Shown: positions 42,953 to 50,109 of the stretch, piece by piece
Layout of the letters: every line of letters begins with the position of its first letter
Position numbering within the stretch: the first letter of the stretch is position 1
Source of the DNA: Chloroflexota bacterium
Lineage (GTDB): Bacteria; Chloroflexota; Anaerolineae; Aggregatilineales; Phototrophicaceae
Length of the DNA: 54,089 nucleotides
Reading direction: 5' to 3'
Assembly: GCA_026713245.1 (NCBI GenBank)
Contig: JAPOOU010000144.1
Coordinates: 1-54,089 of the forward strand
Program-made: the position numbers and the translations under genes
The notes under the pieces: generated by a model
Told to the model about the DNA's origin: nothing
The model's database searches: none
The model's input: only the letters and a program-made list of their open reading frames with translations

Positions 42953-43282
42953 CTATGGATAGTTTTTCACGACGCGGCGGATTTCCGCATCAGGCAAATC
43001 AGCAGTTTGCGTCTTCGACCAGATTAGCAGAAGGAATACAGTATCCTCTTTCACACGGTAAATGACACGAAAACCGCCGCGTGTCCCGATTCTGGCGGAA
43101 GTGTTAGGTATTCTGGCTTTGTAGACATCTGCCGCACCGATATTTGGCAACTTTCTGTCCTGAGGACGGGGACCATTCAGTAGCGAAAGTGCCAAATTTT
43201 TGACGTCGCGATCAGCTTGACGATACCTCTTGAGGAGTTTCCGGATTTGGGCTTCGAACTCCGTCGACGTTCTGATTATCAT
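42953..43282 (-). CDS. RelE/ParE-family toxin
   Basis: A 109-residue protein of the RelE/YoeB/YafQ superfamily, which usually cleaves mRNA on the ribosome or inhibits gyrase. FEAQIRKLLKRYRQADRDVK is the first helical pair. YKARIPNTSARIGTRGGFRV, IYRVKEDTVFLLLIWSKTQT is the beta core that bears the basic active-site residues. The antitoxin gene lies upstream and overlaps it by 71 bases in another frame, which is longer than the few bases usual for such pairs. No other in-frame Met would shorten the overlap. Confidence 0.8.
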   Translation of the reverse strand: MIIRTSTEFEAQIRKLLKRYRQADRDVKNLALSLLNGPRPQDRKLPNIGAADVYKARIPNTSARIGTRGGFRVIYRVKEDTVFLLLIWSKTQTADLPDAEIRRVVKNYP

Positions 43283-43478
43283 TAGCTTCGGCTTCGCGCT
43301 CCAAGCGCAGTTCTTCCAGGAATTCCCCCACGGGTCGCGTTTCGCCGCGGGCGACTTGCTGCAAGCTGCGTTCGAGGCTGCGCAGGAGTTCCTGCTGTTC
43401 GGGGCTGAGATTAGGGCTGGGAGCGTCTGGCTCTGGCGTCTGCGTTTTTGCCGGTTCAGACTGTCTCATTGGATCCAT
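43212..43478 (-). CDS. Antitoxin partner of the RelE-like toxin
   Basis: An 88-residue acidic, Pro/Glu-rich protein. The middle (NLSPEQQELLRSLERSLQQV, ARGETRPVGEFLEELRLERE) is helical. Its GETRPVGEFLEEL word matches the end of antitoxins that pair with RelE-like toxins. No DNA-binding fold is obvious at the N-terminus. The order is antitoxin first and toxin second, as usual. The start could be ATG 43478 or ATG 43469. The call rests mainly on its position next to the toxin. Confidence 0.65.
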   Translation of the reverse strand: MDPMRQSEPAKTQTPEPDAPSPNLSPEQQELLRSLERSLQQVARGETRPVGEFLEELRLEREAEANDNQNVDGVRSPNPETPQEVSSS

Positions 43479-43572
43479 GCGATTTCGCCTATCCTATTCT
43501 GCGCTAAGGTTATAATATTTCGGCGGCCTTTGCAAGCGCGTTCGCCACAGCGGGCACAGTGATTTATTGAAC

Positions 43573-43657
43573 TACAGCCGCTCGGCGGCAGCGAAAAAGT
43601 CCGCCGCGCTCACACAAAATAACAAGCTTTCTCGTCGCATGAGCGACGCGGTTTATT
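43573..43657 (+). repeat. Family B REP-like element
   Basis: TACAGCCGCTCGGCGGCAGC, then the hairpin CGTCGC-ATGA-GCGACG and GCGGTTTATT. It is close to 2062-2155. Confidence 0.7.
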
Positions 43658-43718
43658 AAAAAAGAGGCACAGAAGTAAATCCAAGTAAGTAATGCAATTC
43701 TAATACTTGTATGGATTC

Positions 43719-43791
43719 GTAGGGGCGAGCCTTGGCTCGCCCAATGTTAATTGATTTCCACAGATCGGGCGACTCAGCGAGTCGCCCCTAC
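43719..43791. repeat. Family C double hairpin (BIME-like)
   Basis: GTAGGGGCGAGCC-TT-GGCTCGCCC and then GGGCGACTC-AGC-GAGTCGCCCCTAC. Two GTAG-footed hairpins lie in opposite orientation, 30 bases apart. This is the best preserved copy of the family. Confidence 0.75.
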
Positions 43792-43844
43792 CGTTTTACT
43801 TATTTAGTTAGGTTTACTGAGAACGCAGAGAAAAGGGCGTTGGA

Positions 43845-43967
43845 ATGGCCGAACTCATCCGTGACGGCAAATTCCATAAAGACGTCAAGCGAGTCGCGAC
43901 GCCGCGCCAGCTTGACCTCTTCGCCAGCGACGAATGGTGGGTGGGTTTGGCCGGGGGATGCGGTTAG
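43845..43967 (+). pseudogene. Short ORF or gene remnant ending WWVGLAGGCG
   Basis: A 40-codon frame encodes MAELIRDGKFHKDVKRVATP, then RQLDLFASDE and WWVGLAGGCG before TAG. The last ten residues almost equal the end of the secreted protein at 41555-42886 (WWVDLAGGCG). The first 30 do not match it. It probably is a remnant made by duplication or recombination. Its stop is one base away from the end of the racemase gene on the other strand. Confidence 0.35.
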
Positions 43968-43968
43968 T

Positions 43969-44664
43969 TCAAGCCCCCAAAGCCCACTCGACCGCGGCCA
44001 GCGCATGCAAGTAAGTCGTATCGTAACTGGGGATGGGGCAATCTTCCGGCTTGATCAGCAAGCCGATTTCCGTGCAGCCGAGAATGACCGCTTCTGCGCC
44101 ATCCTCTTGCAGCTTGTCGATCACCGCTTGATATAAGGCGCGCGACTCCGGGTTGATCAGTCCCCGCACGAGTTCTTCGTAGATGATGCCATGCACGATG
44201 TCGCGGCCCGCCGCGTCGGGAATCAGCACGCGCAAGCCAAAGCGGTCTGTCATGCGCCCTTTGTAAAAGTCCTGCTCCAAGGTGTAGCGCGTGCCGAGCA
44301 AGCCGACGGTTCCCAGCCCGCCGCCCAGGATGACCTCGGCGGTGGCGTCGGCGATGTGAATCAGCGGTTGATCGACGGCGGCCGCAACGTCGTCCGCCAT
44401 GCGGTGCATGGTGTTGCTACAGATGACGATGCAGTCCGCGCCGGCGCCTTCGAGGTTTCGCGCTGCGGCGATCATGCGCGCTGTGGCCGCCTCCCAATCG
44501 CCGGCTTCTTGCAGGGCTTCGATTTCGGCGAAGTCGAAGGAGTGCATCAGGCACTTGGCGGAATGAAGGCCGCCCAGGCGCTTCTGCGTTTCCTGGTTGA
44601 TGATGCGGTAGTATTCGATGCTGGATTCCCAGCTGAGCCCGCCGATCAGCCCGATCGTTTTCAT
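43969..44664 (-). CDS. Aspartate/glutamate racemase family protein
   Basis: A cofactor-independent racemase of 231 residues, YgeA-like. The opening KTIGLIGGLSWESSIEYYR is typical. The two catalytic cysteines are in VICSNTMHRM and ILGCTEIGLL, and both are present, so it should be active. It may interconvert D- and L-amino acids (aspartate, glutamate or a related one). It lies 80 bases downstream of the amine-oxidase gene on the same strand; a family C hairpin (44691-44715) lies between them. A joint role in amino-acid breakdown with the oxidase is an inference. Confidence 0.9.
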   Translation of the reverse strand: MKTIGLIGGLSWESSIEYYRIINQETQKRLGGLHSAKCLMHSFDFAEIEALQEAGDWEAATARMIAAARNLEGAGADCIVICSNTMHRMADDVAAAVDQPLIHIADATAEVILGGGLGTVGLLGTRYTLEQDFYKGRMTDRFGLRVLIPDAAGRDIVHGIIYEELVRGLINPESRALYQAVIDKLQEDGAEAVILGCTEIGLLIKPEDCPIPSYDTTYLHALAAVEWALGA

Positions 44665-44690
44665 GGTCGCTTCTCTTCAGTGGCGACAGC

Positions 44691-44715
44691 GGGCAACTCA
44701 TCGAGTCGCCCCTAC
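44691..44715 (-). repeat. Family C hairpin
   Basis: GGGCAACTCATCGAGTCGCC, then CCTAC. In reverse it starts with GTAGGGGCGACTCGATGAGT. It lies between the oxidase and racemase genes and could affect their mRNA. Confidence 0.6.
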
Positions 44716-44744
44716 CGACAAGTTACGCATTCTCTCGTTTCACG

Positions 44745-45884
44745 CTAAAGTCGTCCTAGCTGATGCAAACTGATATCATGCCGCGTCGAGCCGTTCTGCG
44801 CCAGATCGGCCATGATCTCGCCGATGACGCTCGCCATTTTGAAGCCATGACCGCTAAAGCCCGCGGCCATCGACACTTGCGGCGCGCCGGGAAGCGTATC
44901 CAGGACCCAATGTTCATCGACGGTATTGGTAAACATGCAAGTGGACATGCGCAAGGTTTCGCCGGCCCCGGCGGGAAAATAGCGCTCGGCGAATTGGCGC
45001 AGCAGAGCTTCATCTTCGGGATATGTACCGCGGTCAACTGTGTCGGGATCACAGCTTTCTTCGCGGTGATGCCAGCGCCCGAACTTCATGCCCGGCGTCG
45101 CGCCGTTTGGATTGAATTCTGGGAAGCCGTAATAGCGCCCTTCGTCGACCAGCGCGTTCCAAACCGGAAAGCGCTCCGGCCTGAAGAGCTCCGGCTGCTT
45201 CGCGCGCAGCCAGATCAGCACCTGGCGTTCCGGGACGGCTTTGCCCCGCAACGCCGGGATCAGCTTGTAGGCCCAGGCGCCGCCACAAACGACGAGCTTG
45301 TCGGCGCTGTATTGTCCGCGCTCAGTCCGCACGCAGAGACGTTCATCATCGAGGACCTCCCAGCCGGACACCCGCTCGCCGGCGCGTATGCTAGCGCCGT
45401 GCCGTTGCGCCAGTCGAGCATAGGCGGCAATACAACGTTCGGGAACGAGCAAGCCGCCCTGGGGCTGATAGACCGCCATCGTATCGCCCGGCAGCCGGTA
45501 TCCTGGAAAGCGCTCGCTCAGTTGCCGGCTGTTCAGGACCTCGTAATCGAGATCGTGTTCGAGGCAGCTTTGCAAGCTGCCGGCGAAGACATCGCTGTCT
45601 TCGGGCCCCATATCGATGCTGCCGGTTCGATAAAAGAGTCTTTCGCCCGCTTCGCTTTCCAGTTGATCCCAGAGTTCATAAGCGCGTCTCAACAGCGGCA
45701 CATAGGACGGATCCTCATAGTATGCCAGGCGAATGATGCGCGTCAGACCGTGAGACGAGCCCATTTCGTGCGGAACCTCGAATTGCTCTATGCCAAGCGC
45801 CTTCCAGCCGCGCCTGGCGAGGTGATAGAGCGCCGCGCTGCCCATCGCGCCGATGCCGATGACAATAGCGTCATAATGCTTCAT
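44745..45884 (-). CDS. FAD-dependent amine oxidase (monomeric sarcosine oxidase / N-methyltryptophan oxidase family)
   Basis: Oxidises an N-methyl amino acid or similar secondary amine, producing hydrogen peroxide. The 379-residue protein begins HYDAIVIGIGAMGSAALYHL, the FAD dinucleotide-binding motif, and continues with GIEQFEVPHEMGSSHGLTRI, the substrate-side word of this family. The end has CMFTNTVDEHWVLDTLPGAP and AAGFSGHGFKMASVIGEIMA. In this family the Cys of CMFTNT carries covalent FAD. The start ATG overlaps the stop of the upstream SnoaL-like gene (TAATG), so the two are translationally coupled. Confidence 0.92.
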   Translation of the reverse strand: MKHYDAIVIGIGAMGSAALYHLARRGWKALGIEQFEVPHEMGSSHGLTRIIRLAYYEDPSYVPLLRRAYELWDQLESEAGERLFYRTGSIDMGPEDSDVFAGSLQSCLEHDLDYEVLNSRQLSERFPGYRLPGDTMAVYQPQGGLLVPERCIAAYARLAQRHGASIRAGERVSGWEVLDDERLCVRTERGQYSADKLVVCGGAWAYKLIPALRGKAVPERQVLIWLRAKQPELFRPERFPVWNALVDEGRYYGFPEFNPNGATPGMKFGRWHHREESCDPDTVDRGTYPEDEALLRQFAERYFPAGAGETLRMSTCMFTNTVDEHWVLDTLPGAPQVSMAAGFSGHGFKMASVIGEIMADLAQNGSTRHDISLHQLGRL

Positions 45885-46888
45885 TAACTGTTCGCCTCCC
45901 GCGGCAGCTTGGCGAAGAGATCGACGCCAAATTGCCGAAAGGTATCGATCATGTCGATCAGCACCCAATTCTCGCTGAGCAAATCTCCCTCGCGTCGCCA
46001 GAAATCCATTACGCGGAACTCAATGCGCGCGCCCGTGGGAGGGCGCCCAAGGTAATTGCCGCTGTGCGTGGCGATGACCTCGCGCCAGCCGGCGGTGGCG
46101 GCATAAATACCGTCGGCGAACATGGGCGATTCCCAGACGACTTGACGATCGGGAAAAGCGCGCAGCCAGGGCAACTGATGATTCTCTTCGAATTCATTCA
46201 GGTCGCGCGTGGCGCCGATGCCGGCGGGACCAAACCAGTGCATGTTGTCGTGCCAGTAGCGCGAGAATTGCATACTCTTCTTGTGCTCTTGGTCAAAACT
46301 GTTCATTCCCTGGAAGAGCATATCGTAGGCGATTTGGAAAGTCTTTGCCGATTCGGCGGGCGGCTGGTCAGCTAGCTGGACGCCGTCGGCGGCGCGCGGC
46401 GGCGGCACGAATCCGGCCAGGCCGAGACTCGGCGGAAGGGGATCGCAGCCGGCTTGCTGCATTACTTCAATCAGGTCATAAAGCGCGTAGGCCTTATTTA
46501 TCTTGCCAGCTTCAATCTGGTAAAATTCGCCAAAGCGGAGGTAAGTTTGCCGGTCATTTGGGGCGATGCCCAGCCATTCCCGCTCGAAGCGGCCGAACAG
46601 ATAGCCGCTGCTGGCGACCCAGTATTCAGCTTCGCACGTGCCTCCGAGCAAGATATCGACGCGACGCCGAAGGCCGGAAAAGCTCGCAAACAAGGGTCCC
46701 CAAAATGTCTGCCAAAGCGCGTCAATGCCCACCTGGGTATCGAAGGGGGCGCAGCCATGCCAGAGCACATCGTCCGCGAAATAATCATGCAGCGACGCGG
46801 ACGAATGGCGGAAGCGCTCGACCTGCGTTAAGAATTCATAAACAAGTCTTTTGTTCGCCAGGGTTTGCTGTCCCATATCGAAAGACAT
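45884..46888 (-). CDS. Double SnoaL-like (NTF2-fold) protein, paralogue 1
   Basis: A 334-residue protein of two NTF2-like domains. The first (about 1-150) has VYEFLTQVERFRHSSASLHD and FEREWLGIAPNDRQTYLRFG. The second (about 195-325) has the array motif HWFGPAGIGATRDL, then HQLPWLRAFPDR and FRVMDFWRREGDLLSENWVL. SnoaL-type proteins are cyclases, hydratases or dehydratases without cofactor; the reaction here is unknown. The gene overlaps the oxidase by one base (TAATG), a strong sign of a common pathway. GGAGG directly abuts ATG 46888, so ATG 46876 is a possible alternative start. Confidence 0.82.
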   Translation of the reverse strand: MSFDMGQQTLANKRLVYEFLTQVERFRHSSASLHDYFADDVLWHGCAPFDTQVGIDALWQTFWGPLFASFSGLRRRVDILLGGTCEAEYWVASSGYLFGRFEREWLGIAPNDRQTYLRFGEFYQIEAGKINKAYALYDLIEVMQQAGCDPLPPSLGLAGFVPPPRAADGVQLADQPPAESAKTFQIAYDMLFQGMNSFDQEHKKSMQFSRYWHDNMHWFGPAGIGATRDLNEFEENHQLPWLRAFPDRQVVWESPMFADGIYAATAGWREVIATHSGNYLGRPPTGARIEFRVMDFWRREGDLLSENWVLIDMIDTFRQFGVDLFAKLPREANS

Positions 46889-47190
46889 CCTCCATTATGC
46901 ATTTAGAGCGCCGCCGCTCGCATTCGCGATAACTATGAGCAGGCGGGCGGGCGCGCCAAGATTCCAGGACATGGCTCTCGTGCCGGGCGCCGTACAAGTT
47001 AGCCAACCACCGAGGATACTGAGAGCTTAGAGGTTGTTCCAAAAAGCTGACGAGAAGTATATATCATCAATGATTGTCAGGCAGCGTAATAATCTCCGCG
47101 GACTGAGCGCACTTCAATGTCGTGGCGGAAAGGGCCAAGGCAGTCGTACCACAATCAGTATACGTCAAGTATCGCACAAGTCTGGCAAAA

Positions 47191-47275
47191 TGTAGCCGCT
47201 CGGCGACAGCGAAAAGGAATCCCGCGCTCACGCAAGATCGTTATCCTTCTTGTCGCAAAAGCGCCGCCGTTTCCG
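47191..47275 (+). repeat. Family B REP-like element
   Basis: TGTAGCCGCTCGGCGACAGC opens it; the end hairpin is altered (TTGTCGCAAAAGCGCCGCCG). Confidence 0.65.
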
Positions 47276-47296
47276 TAGATAGGGGCTTATGGTAGT

Positions 47297-47353
47297 TTGT
47301 GTCTGCGGTCAGTGTCTACGCGCCCGACGCGACCCTCACTGTCCTCGGGGATT
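47297..47353 (+). repeat. Family A interspersed element
   Basis: TTTGTGTCTGCGGTCAGTGT, then CTACGCGCCCGACGCGACCC. It lies 20 bases after the family B copy. Confidence 0.65.
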
Positions 47354-47393
47354 AATCGCCAATAATCTGAAATGCCCCCGCGGACCGCGGAAT

Positions 47394-47422
47394 TTGCAAT
47401 TGCCGCCACAACATGTTAAGGT
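47394..47422 (+). promoter_or_regulatory. Promoter of the rightward SnoaL genes
   Basis: TTGCAA (47394-47399) and TAAGGT (47417-47422) are 17 bases apart. The -10 box is a weak match. The palindrome at 47433-47448 lies over the expected transcript start. Confidence 0.4.
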
Positions 47423-47432
47423 ATTGCACTTG

Positions 47433-47448
47433 TCGAAAACGTTTTCGA
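47433..47448. promoter_or_regulatory. Perfect 16-base palindrome (LacI-family-type operator)
   Basis: TCGAAAACGTTTTCGA is a perfect palindrome with a central CG. The core CGAAAACGTTTTCG is the classic form of LacI/GalR-family operators. It lies 142 bases upstream of the SnoaL start and just downstream of the promoter. No LacI-type regulator gene is in the window. Confidence 0.6.
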
Positions 47449-47589
47449 GTCGGGCCGTTTCGACACGCGCTGCCCCCCGTATCACGTCTTCGAACTCATT
47501 CATTCAAAGAGCGCAGCGTAAGGCCGTCAGACTCTCAATATTGCAGCAATTTCGAACAAACAGATGCAAAAGATAATTCAGGTGAGCAA

Positions 47590-48705
47590 ATGGCAGAAGA
47601 CAAGCGAGCTTCAAAGAAATTGGATGTGAAGAATATCTGCGACGAGGAGCAAAAGCGGATTACCTTGCCGAAGCTGGTTGACATTCAGTTTATGGACGAT
47701 GCGGACGGCGGGTCGGCGCAGCCAATGGAGGGTTACAACCCGCGTTACAAAAACATCGTCGATTATATTATCGGCGTCACGCATGAGATTTGGGAAGAGC
47801 ATGGCATCGGCAAACTGTATGAGTATTACGCCAATACGGTTAAAATGCATACGGCGAACGGATTGAAGTTTGGGCGCGAGGCGGTCATCGCAGCCACTAT
47901 CGAATCGCAGGCCTCCTTCCCCGATCGACGTCTGTTTGGCGAAGAAGTGATCTGGAGCGGCAACAATGTCGATGGTTTTTATACGTCGCACCGGCTGCGG
48001 CATGAGGGAACCAATCGAGGCTGGACGCCATATGGTCCGCCAACGGGCAAACGCGTCAGTTATCGCGCCATCGCCGATTGTGTCTGCGTACAAAATATGA
48101 TGGTGGAAGAGTGGATCTCGCGCGATGAGTTGACGCTGATCATGCAGTTGGGCTTGGATCCGCTGCCGACCGCCAAAGAGATGGTAGCCAAGGAAAAGGA
48201 CAGTGACCTGCAATTGCGCGTCCCCGGCGATATCGACCATCGGGTTGGGCAGCTTCCGCCGGAACCCTGGCCCGAAGCGCAATCCGAGCACTTTGATCCG
48301 GAAGACTTCATCGGCCGGATGATGCATGAGATTTGGAATTGGCGAATGCTCAATAAGGCGCGCGAATATTATCATGAGAACTTCGTCTTTGACGGCCCGT
48401 CGGGGCGCTCGTTCAAGGGCATTGGCGAATTTCAGACTTACGCGCTGTCGCTGCTCTCCCCATTCCCCGATCTTTCAATTCACCTCGATCACTTCTGCCA
48501 TGTCGGGGATGAACGCGCCGGTTACCGCGTGGCCACGCGCTGGTTGATGCGCGGGACGCACACAGGTTACGGCGTATATGGCGAGCCGACGGGCAATCCG
48601 ATCCGGCTGATGGGTTTCAGTCACCATGTGATCAGGGACGGCCGCATTGAAAGCGAGTCGACCGTGTTTGACGAATTCGTCTTGCTCAAGCAGATCGTCG
48701 CTTGA
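47590..48705 (+). CDS. Double SnoaL-like (NTF2-fold) protein, paralogue 2
   Basis: The most divergent of the four paralogues, 371 residues. The first domain has HEIWEEHGIGKLYEYYANTV, FPDRRLFGEEVIWSGNNVDG and YRAIADCVCVQNMMVEEWIS. The second repeats the plan: HEIWNWRMLNKAREYYHENF, FPDLSIHLDHFCHVGDERAG and GFSHHVIRDGRIESESTVFD. The two halves resemble each other more than in the other paralogues. The GPxGIG word is reduced to GPSGRS. ATG 47590 has an AGGTGAG site. The 59-codon upstream extension is rejected because it covers the operator. It may catalyse a step parallel to those of its neighbours. Confidence 0.82.
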   Translation: MAEDKRASKKLDVKNICDEEQKRITLPKLVDIQFMDDADGGSAQPMEGYNPRYKNIVDYIIGVTHEIWEEHGIGKLYEYYANTVKMHTANGLKFGREAVIAATIESQASFPDRRLFGEEVIWSGNNVDGFYTSHRLRHEGTNRGWTPYGPPTGKRVSYRAIADCVCVQNMMVEEWISRDELTLIMQLGLDPLPTAKEMVAKEKDSDLQLRVPGDIDHRVGQLPPEPWPEAQSEHFDPEDFIGRMMHEIWNWRMLNKAREYYHENFVFDGPSGRSFKGIGEFQTYALSLLSPFPDLSIHLDHFCHVGDERAGYRVATRWLMRGTHTGYGVYGEPTGNPIRLMGFSHHVIRDGRIESESTVFDEFVLLKQIVA

Positions 48706-48832
48706 GCCGGGTTTAGGAATCCTTCGCCTCCCGGTCCCCCGTCCCTCATCTCCAAGGCGAGCATCACTGGGAAAAAGGGAGAGCGAATAGCGCGGCGTAT
48801 AGGCGAGTGTTCACCAAGGCGGGCGACTCGCA

Positions 48833-48871
48833 GGGTCGCGTAGGTCGCGTAAACACAGACCGCAGACACCG
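48833..48871 (-). repeat. Family A interspersed element
   Basis: GGTCGCGTAGGTCGCGTAAA, then CACAGACCGCAGACAC. It lies between SnoaL paralogues 2 and 3. Confidence 0.6.
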
Positions 48872-48928
48872 AAAGTCTGTAGTTCCTACCTGTTTCGATT
48901 TGGCCATTAGCTAGATGGACGAGCGGCA

Positions 48929-50047
48929 ATGACACCTGCGACGGATAAGTATTTCACCACGTCGTTTCAATACAGTCCGGTTGACCAGGCGCAAAACATC
49001 ACCAATAAGCGCCGCGTGATCGATATCACGCGCGCGCTGAGCGAAGCGCCGCTTGCTGACCTGCCGGAAGTCGCGCGGGGCGGATACGAGCGAGACGTCT
49101 CGCTCAATGTGACGCACCCGATTAATGAACTGACGGGAATTGCCGCCGGCCTGCAAGGGTTGTGGCTGCCGCTGCGGCGATCCCTGCCGGATATGGAGCG
49201 GCGCGATCACTTCGTGGCGGGCGGGCGCTACCGCGACGCGGACTGGATCGCTTGTATGGGCCACTTCATGGGCAATTTCGAGCGCGATCTGCTGGGCATA
49301 CCGGCCACGCGCGGCGTAGTCTGCCTGCGATATTGCGAGGGGCACGAACTGCGCGATGGCAAGATCGCCACCAGTTATATCTTCATCGACTTCCTGGATT
49401 TGATGCGGCAAGCCGGTTACGTACCGATCGCGCCCAGTCTGGGCAGCGAGATGCGCTGGATGCCGCCGCAAACGCTTGATGGCGTTATCTTAAGTCCGCA
49501 AGACGAAGCTCGCTCCAGGAAGACCATCGAGACCATTCTCAAGATGCACGCTGCCCTGGGCTATTACAGCGGCAAGCCGCCGACGCGCGCCGTGCTCGAC
49601 GAAATGGAACAGGTCAAGCACTGGCACAAGAATTTCATGTGGTATGGACCGTCGGGCATCGGCAGCACTCGCGGCTTGAAAGGTTTCGAAGACTATCATC
49701 AGATTCCTTTTCTGGTGGCTTTTCCCGACCGAGGCGGATCCGAACAGGGGCATTTTATACGCATTGGCGACGGTTATTTCGCTGTGACCGGCGGCTGGGG
49801 TTATCTGCGGGCGACACACACCGGCGGCGAATTATTCGGCGTCCCGCCGACCGGGACCCCGCTCAAAATGCGCGTGATGGACTTTTATCGCTGCGACGAC
49901 GAAACCATTGTGGAAAACTGGGTTCCCATCGATGTGCCGCATATACTGCTGCAGATGGGCGTTGATGTCTTCGGGCGCATGCGGCATCAGTTCCGCCAGC
50001 ACCAAGCTATCAGCGCCAGCGAATGGCTGGTCAATTCAGAAGGCTGA
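48929..50047 (+). CDS. Double SnoaL-like (NTF2-fold) protein, paralogue 3
   Basis: A 372-residue protein. The first domain contains LNVTHPINELTGIAAGLQGL, FERDLLGIPATRGVVCLRYC and DFLDLMRQAGYVPIAPSLG. The second has the conserved motif HKNFMWYGPSGIGSTRGL, then HQIPFLVAFPDR and MRVMDFYRCDDETIVENWVP. The His, Asp and Arg residues of these words are shared with paralogues 1 and 4 and are candidates for the active site. It is 223 bases downstream of paralogue 2 and 62 bases upstream of paralogue 4, so 3 and 4 are probably co-transcribed. Confidence 0.83.
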   Translation: MTPATDKYFTTSFQYSPVDQAQNITNKRRVIDITRALSEAPLADLPEVARGGYERDVSLNVTHPINELTGIAAGLQGLWLPLRRSLPDMERRDHFVAGGRYRDADWIACMGHFMGNFERDLLGIPATRGVVCLRYCEGHELRDGKIATSYIFIDFLDLMRQAGYVPIAPSLGSEMRWMPPQTLDGVILSPQDEARSRKTIETILKMHAALGYYSGKPPTRAVLDEMEQVKHWHKNFMWYGPSGIGSTRGLKGFEDYHQIPFLVAFPDRGGSEQGHFIRIGDGYFAVTGGWGYLRATHTGGELFGVPPTGTPLKMRVMDFYRCDDETIVENWVPIDVPHILLQMGVDVFGRMRHQFRQHQAISASEWLVNSEG

Positions 50048-50109
50048 GTCCCGGCCGACGCAGCCTCCGAGTTGGGCGGACGCAAGCCCGGAACGGTAGC
50101 CAGACGAAA

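Larger units (their letters stand above)
43479..43844. other. Intergenic region made mostly of repeats
   Basis: It contains a family B copy (43573-43657) and a complete family C double hairpin (43719-43791). A word TTTACTGAGAACGCAGAGAA (43813-43832) resembles TTACTGAGAGCACAGAGAAG near 147-166. No gene is seen. Confidence 0.6.
46889..47589. other. Divergent control region of the SnoaL cluster
   Basis: It separates the leftward oxidase/SnoaL pair from three rightward SnoaL genes. It holds a family B copy (47191-47275), a family A copy (47297-47353), a promoter (47394-47422) and a perfect palindrome (47433-47448). The rightward frame is open from 47413, but its first 59 codons run through the operator and show no family similarity. 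Confidence 0.6.

Noticed and set aside
47010-47045. Insertion-sequence remnant at GAGGTTGTTCCAAAAAGC
   Set aside because: It resembles some IS ends, but no transposase fragment or second end was found.
47413-47589. N-terminal extension of SnoaL paralogue 2
   Set aside because: It covers the palindromic operator, is not similar to the other paralogues and lacks a ribosome site.
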